Assembly (NCBI GenBank): GCA_026874595.1
Contig: CM049309.1
Coordinates: forward strand, 41,493,079 to 41,557,078
DNA length: 64,000 bases
Direction of reading: 5' to 3'
Origin: Sipunculus nudus
Lineage: Eukaryota > Annelida > Sipuncula > Golfingiida > Sipunculidae
In this document: in pieces, positions 47,986 through 57,858 of the stretch
How positions within the stretch are numbered: position 1 is the first letter of the stretch
Layout: every line of letters begins with the position of its first letter
Position numbers and translations under genes: made by a program
Notes under the pieces: generated by a model
The model's database searches: none
Told to the model about the DNA's origin: nothing
Seen by the model: only the letters and a program-made list of their open reading frames with translations

Positions 47986-50900
47986 CATAACTGTTAATCA
48001 CAAAAATGGGATTTTATCCATTAACAAGGGGAGAGCCGTAAATAATGTGATGAATCAATTTCGTGTCAAACATATTATTCATTAGTTGTTCATTTTTTGT
48101 CACAAAGCTGCTTATACTGAAAAGAAACTAGCATACCAGTATAATTTATAGGCTTAAGTATGACAACAAGACAGTGGATGTTTAATGTTTATGATGTTAC
48201 CTCCATTGTAATTAAGTGGCACATTACTAACACCAAAAAAACAGGGTGGTGGAATATTTATGGTAACAGTGAAACAGTTTGGTATTATTTTTACAGCATG
48301 TTATACCACGAGACATCCCAGTGAACTACAATCCACAGGTCAGTCAGCCAGAGAATGAGAGAGAGTATGCACCCCTCAGTACCTGCGAGTCAGACCGAAG
48401 CTTTTCAGTTGGTGAGTGAAATCTCGAACTATAAGATAAATTTAAACATTTGAGATATATTTTTATGAACAGAAATTAGATATGTGACAAGATAAGAAAA
48501 ATTACCAGGTATTGACATTTTAATCCTAGAAAAAAATTCATCACAAGTCACAATAAGGTTAAACATAGATGAATGTGAATAAAAAGGCCACTTTTTGGAC
48601 GACAAGTAAGACAGAACAATGGTGGAATTAATTACTACAACAACTGACATGACAAATTGAGAACAATTATTTTTTATTTAGTCTAGATATGTGCTAAAAG
48701 TTGAAAAAAAAATACTGTTGGAAGTCACTAAGATGAAATGGAATACATCGATTAATTAGCTGTTATGCCGTTATTTTCTAAACATTTTGAAAGCTATCAG
48801 TGTGCCCAACACTGTATTTAAAACTTGTGTATTCCAAGGTCTCCATGACAGCACCCACAGAAGCTCAGTGGAGTCCTTGACCTCTTGGCACATCAACATG
48901 AACAACTCTGACGTGTATCAAAGACTTCCATCGCCCACCACCAAACCCACGGTGGTGCACTACCATCTGAACATCCAGAACTGTGACGGTCTCCAGATTC
49001 ACATGGAGAACTCCAAGCCTTCCTGCAGGATCCGGAAAGATCTCCAGAGGGCCGGATCTAACCCTGGAACAGACGTCCAGGGAGTCAGCTGGATCATGAC
49101 TCCCGGATCAAGCCAGCAAGCTGATTTAGATACTACCACCACGTCTGAATTTTTCATTAGGAACAGTGTTTCTCAGCATAATGTAGCAAGTGCAGTGTCT
49201 GAAAGGACTCTAACACCTCAGAGTCCTGGATGTGGTCCAGCTCCTACTCAGAAGACAGTCACTGGTGTTAACAATGATTGTGCTTTTGTTAACCCTATCA
49301 GTCAGTCTTCCTCGAAAGGTCAAGGTCAGGAGGTTATGAAAGTTCAAGGTCAGGAGGTTGTGAAAGTGCAAGGTCAGGAGGTTATGAAAGTTCAGGAAGC
49401 TTGCCAATCATCTTGTGGCATTGTAGGTGTGTCAAGGTCCCATAATGATAATGACCTTGCAAGTGTTCCATGTCTACCAGTGCAGTCAAAAGTCAGTGTT
49501 TCCAGGTCTCTAAGTGTATCAAATGTGAAGACTATGAAAAACGCTGGATTTACAAAAGCAAATGTAAGTACAAGTCATCCATTGTTGAATCAAGTAGATG
49601 GAATGCAGCCAGTGGTTGGTGTAGCCTTGGCAAATCCTGTTCTCTCAGCAGATGTTCTCCATGAAAAGAAAGGTTCCAGGGATATGGGTTCTGTTTCAGG
49701 CAGTGTAGCACCCAATGATCTAAAGACAAGTGTTGTAGCAAAAGTTTGTGCTTCGCAGGCCAGTGAAAATAATGAGAGCATATTCAGTGGGAACATGAAT
49801 TGTGAAAGTTCAGATAGACAAGCAAACAGATGTTCTGTCATATCAAAGGATGTCAGTTTGAGATCTCATACTAATTCACCCTGCAACTCAGATATACCAA
49901 GTGATATAAGAATAGTAGGAGTGGATCATACAAATTATACAACACAGATAATTCAGAATCCTGCAGAATCGTGTAATGTGACTCATGATGGAGTTGTTAA
50001 AAGCAGTGATGATGTTAGCAAATCTCAAACCAGGAGAAAACAAAGATCTTCAGCACAGAATTCAGGTCTCATGTTAGATCACGCAAACACTGCCACACAG
50101 ACCTCACTACCTAGATCAAAGAACACCTCTGACATCAGTGACAGCTCTACTCAAACAACATTGCCGAGAAAAGGAAGTTCTGTGAAAAATGCTGACAGTT
50201 CAACACAGACCACATTACCTCGCAAAGAGCAAATGTTGGTGGTTGCTGCATCCAACACTCAAAATGAACCAAAGACTTTATGTGCATCTGTAGGTCAAAT
50301 AAACCCAATGTCACCAACATTTATTCCATCTTTGCCTGTAGCCATGGCAACAGCATCACCTATATCCATATCTGCCAGAACAGCTCAAACAACATCTGTT
50401 ACTATGCCAACAAACTCAACTACTGATGCTACCAGAGGGCCTGCTGTTATTTCTACCTCTGTAGCTGTGCCAGCTGTCATCCCAACATTAGATGCAGTCG
50501 CCAAGGGAGAGATGTCTGCCACCGTAGTGACAGTGTCTCAAAATGGTGCAATGCCAGTGGCAGTGTTACAGTCCGAGTCTGCCCAGCCTGCTCCTAGAAC
50601 AACATTAACTACTAGTAATACAGGCAGGATCCCTGTTAATGTGCCAGTGTCTTCTGGTGCTAGAGCTAGAGTGTCTGTTGCCATGACAAGAGTAACCTCA
50701 GGCGCTTCAGCAAGAGTGCCTTTTACTATGACAACAGTACCTTCAGGTGCTTCAACAAGACTGCCTGTTGCCGTGACAACAGTGCCTTCGGGTGCTTCAG
50801 CAAGACTGCCTGTTGCCATGACAACAGTGTCCTCAAGTGCTTCAGCAGGAATGTCTGGTGCCATAACAACAGTACCTTCTGGTACCTCAGTAGGAGTAAC

Positions 50901-53770
50901 TGTTTCCATGCCAACAGTGCCTACTGGTGCTGTGGCAATGTCCTCTCCTGCATTGCCAACAATGCTTTTAAGTTCTGGGACTCAGGCAGTCACCAGATGT
51001 TCTGCACCTATTTCTCCTGGTAGTGGCTCCAGTAGAGTATCAACAACAGCTGTTCCAAACTCAGTCTCATCAACATCTGAAAAACCAGTCGCAAGAGTGA
51101 CTCCAAATATACAGCTACCATCCACCACAGACTCGGATGGTAAGTGTAACTATCAAAAGTACATGTACCTGTCCTGTAAATAACAAATTTTAGTAGTGTA
51201 TTCTTACCAAAAAAGCAAGTTGCATGATCCTGTTATTAACAATTATCACTTCCCTTTAATGTAATTACTTAATTCTTTGTGAACATAGATGATTTTCCGA
51301 GATAAGGTCAAAGGCCTGTGATTTACCATTAACCATGCAAGTTTGGAATATAAACTATATATGCTCAAAAGTAACTTCATCATTACTTTCTCCAACCAAA
51401 ATTTATAATGATACAATATACAGGTAATATAATATTCAGTGGTCTAATTATGAATATATATTTTAGATACAGAAGATGAAATAGATGAATTGCTGAATCA
51501 AGCCCAACAAAACCAGGACATCTTGGCATTTGAGACTGAAAGAGTCCATGCACACCTGCATGCATTAAGATCACAAAGAGAAGCCCAGAGTTCATCTCAA
51601 GGTCATCCAAGGTCACAGAGAGGTCAGGGAAGGCAGCAGCCACAGCAACAGACAGAAGTAAGATCTGCATTAAGAGCCTTGCACCAAGCTCAGGGAGGCT
51701 CCAGTAATAATGATGCTCAGGTTGTTAACAGGCCTACAGCTACAATGTCCCCACCTAGTGGAAGAAACAGAACATCTCATAGTCCATCTCAAACTGATGA
51801 GTCAGCACTACAACAGAGAATATCAAGACTGAGACACAGTAACAGAAGAATTCATCAGCAAACACCTGATAACAGGCCAGCTACCTCTACTCCAAATTCA
51901 CAGTCATCCTCACATCCAAGTCCAGAGTCAAGTGGTCAAGATAATGATCCAAATGGATCTCACAGGTCAATGGTTGTGTCTGTAAGCAGAGCTGGTAGTT
52001 CAAGAACTGCATCCCAGGGGGCTCCACCTTCACATCAAGAAGTAGATCACACTGACCCAGTTTTACAGGTATCAAATAATAATCTCTCTCCCAGGCATAA
52101 TGCAAGACTGATGCAGAATCACAGTAGACAGGCAGAATGGACTCGAGACACCGCAGCTGAGCACATGGATACACCAGGGTCATTAAGTCCAGTTACCCGG
52201 GGACGCCAGACCAGAAGGCAACACAGAGAGCTGCTGGCACAAGCTGGACCATTCCAGAGGAGCTTTTCTGGGAGAAATGCTGAACTAGCTAGGGCTGGAG
52301 GTCAGCATGTAGTGAGACCTCGTAGTGGCAGCGTGCCTCGCAGAGAAGATCTCCCAACCCAATCACCATCACAAGGTCAGTAGATTTGTCTACAGGCTAA
52401 ATCTGGTTACAGATGGAAAAATCACAGAAATTAAGTAACAATGACTTGATTCAAAATGTTTGAGGAAGCTATTCTCTGTACCTGCCTACATGCCACATAA
52501 CAAGTTTCTTGCTCATACATTTAAGGCAAAAAAAAAATAAATGATATTGTTCTCATGAACTTTTTTTTCAGAAATCAATGCGGGCGGGTGATATTTTATT
52601 TTCTACCTTTTTTGTGTGTTCTGATAAAAATGTCATATGATCAATGAAATGCATGAAAATAACAGAAATTTTTGCTAAACAGGTAAATCACAACATAACA
52701 AAGGAAATCTTATTAAAATTGTAATTGTATTATTTTATCTTCTTACAAGATGAAAATAAAAATAAAATTTTTTTATCTGGGAGGTTTTAAAATTGACGCG
52801 GGCCGTGCCTAAGAACCATACTTTTTATTTTTTTTTGCCTAATACAAACATCCTCATGTTAACACATGTATGACTCGGACTGTAACATGACAGCTGTAGC
52901 TTCTGAGTATCAAATTAACAAGAGGAGGAAACTGAAACCTTGACAAAGAGAATGACAAATAAATGACTCTTAGAACTGGACATAGTAACTTAAATAATTT
53001 TAATATCATCTCATTCAAGCTTATAGAAATATAGGATAAGAACCATTAGGAGATTGTCTGCTACAAGTTACATAGAACTGAGAGAAAGGACTTGACAATA
53101 TAAAATTTGTCCTAATTACAAAGAACATTGACCAAAAGAAATGTGGCATGAGAGTAAAATACAGCCTGAAAATCTGTTTTGCAGGTCAGCGCAGGTCAAA
53201 TGAAAGCATCTATGAAAAGCTTGCCAGGATAAGGCCACAGCTTATAAGGTAATGTGGCTACTTCTACACAGAATAAATGTAGAACCTGTCTTGCTGAAAT
53301 CCTTAATCCTTTAGGAGTGAATCATTCTCTTACAGTGAGGTAATATACAAAATATAGTGCAAGTATCCAATTAAAAAAAATTGCAAGCTATACAGTACAA
53401 CAAACCTGTTACAACAATAAAAAAAAATATCAAGCTTCTGCTTCTGTTGCTGAAGTAAAAAACATTTTTCCCACTTTTCCTCATATAAGTAGCTTTTTCC
53501 TCAAACGAGTACCTTATGTATAATGTGACATATATTTGTGCATTTCCCATTCTATTTTTACATTTCCTTCTAAGGGTGCCTGGTGTTCTGTTGGTGGACA
53601 TACAAGCTGGCCGTATCGTTGTAACTGTCAGTCCAGACCGCAGCAACGTGGCCGACATAACCCTCTTCATGACCCAGAATGACATCCCGATGAACGAGTA
53701 CATCTGCGGAGTGCTGGCTCGTCAGTACAGGAACTCTAGGCCAACCCCTCCAGTTGTAACTGTACCATGA
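44034..53770 (+). CDS. uncharacterised 1268-aa protein with RHIM-like motif (8 exons)
   Basis: Exons at 44034-44098, 45641-45728, 47757-47825, 48297-48411, 48839-51139, 51467-52375, 53185-53248 and 53575-53770 join into one frame of 3807 bases with all phases agreeing. The N-terminus (1-55) is very lysine-rich and could bind acidic membranes or act as a nuclear signal. Two EYAxL motifs (Tyr61, Tyr98) could be SH2/PTB docking sites. Residues 152-172 resemble a RHIM (NCDGLQIHMEN). The long Ser/Thr-rich middle looks disordered, with 9-residue repeats near 273-298, TQT motifs at 532, 550 and 568, and 16-residue repeats near 714-812. An acidic, Gln-rich, possibly coiled segment starts at 880. The C-terminal 86 residues look folded. 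I do not recognise the family; an adaptor or scaffold role is inference. The exon model is strong. Confidence 0.85.
44299..44529 (-). other. antisense open frame in intron 1, unknown
   Basis: The minus strand has a 76-codon frame (includes WLGKLSAAALKRDHGKWHKV and DKKSPRRSVEDIVI) with natural-looking composition, ending at a stop at 44299. I recognise no family. It may be a relic exon, a transposon fragment or chance. Confidence 0.15.
45641..45728 (+). CDS. exon 2: Ser/Lys-rich
   Basis: Acceptor TTTGTTCCAG, donor AAG/GTCAGT. Codes a run ending SSSSFKKLFNKFTK, a basic-aromatic patch like those in membrane-binding segments. Confidence 0.82.
47757..47825 (+). CDS. exon 3: KKKK and EYATL motif
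   Basis: Acceptor TTTTTAACAG, donor AAG/GTAGTG, phase 0 at both ends. Codes KKKKTEESEYATLGAVGG and onward. Confidence 0.8.
47936..47981. repeat. (TA)n microsatellite in intron 3
   Basis: About 22 TA dinucleotides between exons 3 and 4 of the plus-strand gene. Confidence 0.95.
48297..48411 (+). CDS. exon 4: second EYAxL motif
   Basis: Acceptor ATTTTTACAG, donor G/GTGAGT. Codes a segment with REYAPLST (Tyr98) and ends one base into a codon. Confidence 0.82.
48839..51139 (+). CDS. exon 5: RHIM-like motif, TQT motifs and repeats
   Basis: 2301 bases. The acceptor ATTCCAAG/GT is the one that restores the frame. The open frame extends upstream to 48787, but that part is intron. It holds the RHIM-like core (48973-49011), 9-residue GQGQEVMKV repeats, three TQT motifs and 16-residue repeats. 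The donor is GATG/GTAAGT. Confidence 0.86.
51467..52375 (+). CDS. exon 6: acidic and Gln/Ser-rich segment
   Basis: Acceptor ATATTTTAG. Begins DTEDEIDELLNQAQQNQD, a probable helix, and continues as Ser/Gln/Arg-rich disordered sequence. Donor CAAG/GTCAGT. Confidence 0.85.
52524..52840. mobile_element. MITE-like foldback element, copy 3, in intron 6
   Basis: A diverged member of the family at 4039 and 11998, in the opposite orientation. The left end has AGGC plus an A tract and TTGTTCTCATGAAC; the right end has GTGCCTAAGAACCATAC, a T tract and GCCT. Inner blocks (ATGCGGGCGGGTG, ATGCATGAAAATAAC) match the inverted interior of copy 2. More substitutions indicate an older insertion. Confidence 0.75.
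53185..53248 (+). CDS. exon 7: start of C-terminal segment
   Basis: Acceptor CTGTTTTGCAG, donor AAG/GTAATG. Codes QRRSNESIYEKLARIRPQL, probably helical. Confidence 0.8.
53575..53770 (+). CDS. exon 8: C-terminal segment and stop
   Basis: Acceptor CCTTCTAAG. Codes alternating hydrophobic strands (VPGVLLVDIQAGRIVVTVSP) followed by a probable helix (MNEYICGVLARQY), and ends at TGA 53768-53770. It is more GC-rich and looks more conserved than the disordered middle. Confidence 0.85.
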
Positions 53771-54369
53771 ATCAGCAAGGATTATCCAGGAATGAAATTT
53801 TCTGGCTGTTTAAATACATGAAAGTGTGCTCCTGATTTCAAACTAAGCTTTGGAGTCTACACTACATATATATACAGTCATACTGCATATAACCCATGAT
53901 TTCTACAACATCATACTGATGTTTAATCTCATTTGCTTGTGATCTGTTTGTTTATTGTTCAGTTGTTGTACAATTTATCTGGACTAAGTGTGGTGAAAGG
54001 TGGAGAGTACAATGTTTGAAATGATGAAACAATAACCCTAAGATCTATATCAAACTAGTATATACAGGAATACAATCAACTTGATAAAGCATAAAATTCT
54101 ATTGAAATTACCTACAGTTATATCAAAGGGTGCAACTTTTAGATAATCAGATCAGCAAGTTTTCCATTTTATCTGTAGATGTATGCATGAATTTTTCTTG
54201 CCCAAAGGGTTATAGAATTATAACATGCTACCTTTTGTAGTTAGAAAAGCAGGACTGTATTTTTGAATGTCACCAAACATTTTATATGTTACATGTTATA
54301 TGTATAATCAACATTGTCAGTACAAACAGATGACCGTTTATGATGCATTTATTTCTTTTTACATACATC

Positions 54370-54375
54370 AATAAA
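54370..54375 (+). terminator. candidate polyadenylation signal AATAAA
   Basis: AATAAA lies 600 bp downstream of the stop codon of the plus-strand gene. Another AATAAA-like site (AAAAATAAATT) occurs near 54567. The true 3' end is not determined. Confidence 0.4.
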
Positions 54376-57300
54376 TTTTCATATAATATCACAGACTGGT
54401 ATGGTCATGTGGCAGTGAAGTTTCCATAATTAACATTCTGTATATGGATTCTTTTAATGAACAGAATATACCTGTAACACACTGGTGTAAAGAAACATAT
54501 GATAACTTGTGATACCTGTGTGATAAGATACTGATAGCAAATTGTTTCATGTTGCATTTTCTATATAAAAATAAATTAATCACAAAAGTATATGGTGTTT
54601 TTGTCCTGAATTTAACCAAATTACCAACAACACAAACACATAAACACACACTACACACATTTGATAAATATTATATAATGGACAAAGGAATATATCACAT
54701 AATTTATTTTCTTCAACAAATTAACAATGGTCCAATAAGTGTCAAAATAAATCAGTTTCAGGATATATACTAGAACAAGTATTTGGTAGAAACAATCATT
54801 TCCACCACATACACTAGATGGCGCTGAAAAACCAAAATGATGTACCTTTTAATGTACTTTTGTTAAAGTATTTGAACAGTTTACCCCTATTTTCCAACTA
54901 TATTATTATTCTTAATATACTTAAAACAAAAACTTCTGAAATTCCCTTTTCAAAAATCCCCTAGTTTAAAGCTTCCATTCCACTAGAGGTCGCTAGTACT
55001 TACAATCACTCTTGCCCATAAATGCATGAGTCTGATTGGTTTAATGCAGGCAAACATAGTTCCGCATTACATGATTCCGATATGTAACAGTACAGTAGAG
55101 TGTCATTTATCTGAACAGCTTGGGGGACATTGCTTTTGTTTGGGGAAACAGCAGTCACCACGATTGCCAAAAACTGAACATAATAAGACAGTGAAAGACA
55201 AGAATCAATCATGTTGCCATTAGGTCCAAAATATCCCTGGCAAACAAACTTGTAGCAACTTTTCCATCAATTTAAACCATGTATCATGTAAAATGCTTGA
55301 TAACTATTGCTTTTTGGTCCTGGAAAATAAATTTGCATTAATTATCCATTCTATCTCTGCACAATTGCTTGGAACTTGATGATCTTAATACAAACTATCC
55401 AAATTGTTGTTAATTGTTCCAATTTCAGAAAACAAACTTTCCATTCACAGTCTTTTATTTTTGACGATTTACCAGAAAAATGGTATTCCTATAAATGATG
55501 CTCTACTGTACTTAAAGGTGCCCATTCTCTTGCCTTTTAAAAAGAATTAATGTAATTTCTGGCTTCCTCTGTGTATATATAATTGATCTAAGGGTAATTT
55601 TGGTTGTGAAAAGTTCTTATAAGGAAATGAAGGATGTATGAACTTGTTTATAATCAATATGTTTGTAAACACAACAATTCTGACAAACTGGAAAAACATG
55701 TAACCTAAGGTGGTATGTTGCATATATGTGGATGAAGGGGGTCGCTTGTTGCAAAACGCCATTTGCAAAGCTCTGGCTTATCTGACTTGTTGCGAAATGC
55801 CCTTGTTGAATTTGTTTTATTTTGGCAGGCCCCAATATATTATAAACACGTTGATTATAAACAAAACAAGCAGCCTGTTTGCAGTGATATCCACTTCTTT
55901 ACATACAAGTATAATTACAAAGTATCCTTTACTACCTGATTAAATTAACTGAGAATAATCAATCTATTGATGCATCAGTAAGTTGCTTAATGGGCAAAAA
56001 GGAACAAATAATTTATCACAAACTATTAATGGCTTCAACATTTTTGGAACATGTAAATTTTGATCCGAAAAAATGTACTAGTGCCCAAGACTTCTTGGAA
56101 GTTTCCAAGTTCTACATACTTCAAAATTAGCACTCCTTGAAGAACCAACAGGTGAGGATTATTTTTAATGAAAAGTGTTTCATAAAAGGAATAAATACAC
56201 CTCTGTATCACTAAGATAACAGCATTAGATATATATTTATTCATACAACACAAATAAGCTGCACAGTAATGTTTCTAACATAACCCAACGGATTTGGCTT
56301 CTCATAAACAGTTTGTGCATCCAGCTGTCATATAACATAATTACAGAGATCCTCATATTGGAGTTTTTTAAACTCTCATACACACATATATGTAAACTTG
56401 TTGATAAATGTTCATATTATACACCTGTGATAACCTTATTTATATTCTCATATAATACACCTGTGTAAAACTATCCTTAAATTTAAATTCCCAAATCATA
56501 CACCTAGGCTAAACTGCTTTCAATTATCATATGATACCCCAACATTAATCTATCTTTGAAAATTCTCATTAGAATACCTATATCATTTTATCTCTAAATC
56601 CTCATACAAAAAACCTGTATCGACTGGTTTTTAAATTATCATATAATAAACCTGGAAAAAATCATCTTTAAATTCCCATTTAACACACCTGTGTTAGCCT
56701 GCTATAAATCTGCATATTAAAAAAGGTTTTACCTGTCTTTAAATTCTCAAATAAAATATGTTTTAACCTGTCTTTAAAAAATTCTTATATATACAATTCC
56801 TGTGTTGTATTTAGATTTGCAAATTATATAACAAATATAACAAATATTGTGTATACACATTTATTGCCTTTAAATTCTCAAATCTTGCGTAAATCTGTCT
56901 TTAAATCATCATATGATACACCTGTGTTAATGTCTTTACAGTCTTTAATTTCATATAAAAAGGTCCCCTGAGAGCATTTTCAACATGACATCTTCATTTA
57001 AGTCGACTTGAACACAGAACTGTTATTTTCTAAATGCTGAAAACACAAAGTGGCCTTACTTTTGCCACAATAAATGTTTGTATGGAGGCTATTTGGTACA
57101 ATTTGGTGTAATAAATGTTATTTTGCATTAACAATTATCTTCTGATTTGAATTCTACAAAAAAATGGAGTTATTGACAATAACTCATACAAGTGTAGAAA
57201 AAGAATGACCCTGAATATTGATTCAGAATGTTTTAATGATTTTAAGGAGGTCAATTTAAAACATATTATTTAATTATCATTCTCAAATTCCATTAACAAT

Positions 57301-57673
57301 TGTTGAATTAGCTTTGTAATTTAAACTGTGGATCTATACACTACAAAAAGTATTAGTAGTTCCCTACATGTTCCAAGGTCACTGACTACATGTACCCCAA
57401 CAATACAAATGGAAATAACATCTTCATATCCACTGATAGGAACAGCTTAAATAATTTGTGGATAAATGGGACACACTTCTGTCAAGGTTGGAGGTGTCTT
57501 CTGTCAAATTTTGGAGAAATGGCATGGCCAGCTTTCTTCAATCTCTGTCTGGCAAAATGGATACAGGAGCACAATATACACATTCTCTGACACAGTTCTA
57601 ACAACCTCTGAACATTATAAAATATAATTTAACATTAATCTCCACATCAGAGGGCAGTAAATCAATAAAATTA
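54376..57673. other. intergenic stretch between convergent genes
   Basis: No gene is supported. It contains CTCF-like motifs on the plus strand at 54806-54826 (CACTAGATGGCGCTG), 54980-54996 (CCACTAGAGGTCGCT) and 57642-57656 (CCACATCAGAGGGCA). Between 56360 and 56950 a loose ~60-80-base phrase recurs, with ACACCTGTGTTA, TTTAAATTCTCA and CATATGATACACC, suggesting a degenerate tandem repeat. Confidence 0.5.
56360..56950. repeat. degenerate tandem repeat
   Basis: Phrases resembling TTTAAATTCTCATATAATACACCTGTGT recur about ten times at spacings of roughly 50-75 bases with many substitutions. It is old and weakly conserved. Confidence 0.55.
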
Positions 57674-57858
57674 TCAAAATTTGAATATATTTTTATCTGG
57701 GACTCCTGTCCTCTTAACAAAGTTTATCATGTCTTTGTCAAAAGATTTAGTTCCACAAATCAACACCAGGGTGTTTCCTGATAGATTATTCAGCTCCTCT
57801 TCAATAAGCTCCTCAGTGATCCTTCCATAACGTATCACATCACCATATCTACGCCGCA
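57674..57858 (-). CDS. CYB5RL-type last exon
   Basis: Codes RRRYGDVIRYGRITEELIEE and LVLICGTKSF, ending KNIFKF then TGA. With the donor at 60207, the acceptor that keeps the frame is CGGCCAG at 57859-57865. A stronger-looking acceptor, TTCTTTTCAG, would extend the exon to 57877 (adding DSADRP) but does not match the donor phase. The intron is about 2.3 kb and filled with tandem repeats, so a small exon could be missed. Confidence 0.75.

Noticed and set aside
48787-48838. Upstream end of the long open frame before exon 5
   Set aside because: It starts at TTG and not ATG, and the phase from exon 4 is restored only by the acceptor at 48838.
50538-50909. 123-codon minus-strand repetitive frame
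   Set aside because: Shadow of the in-frame 48-bp repeats of exon 5.
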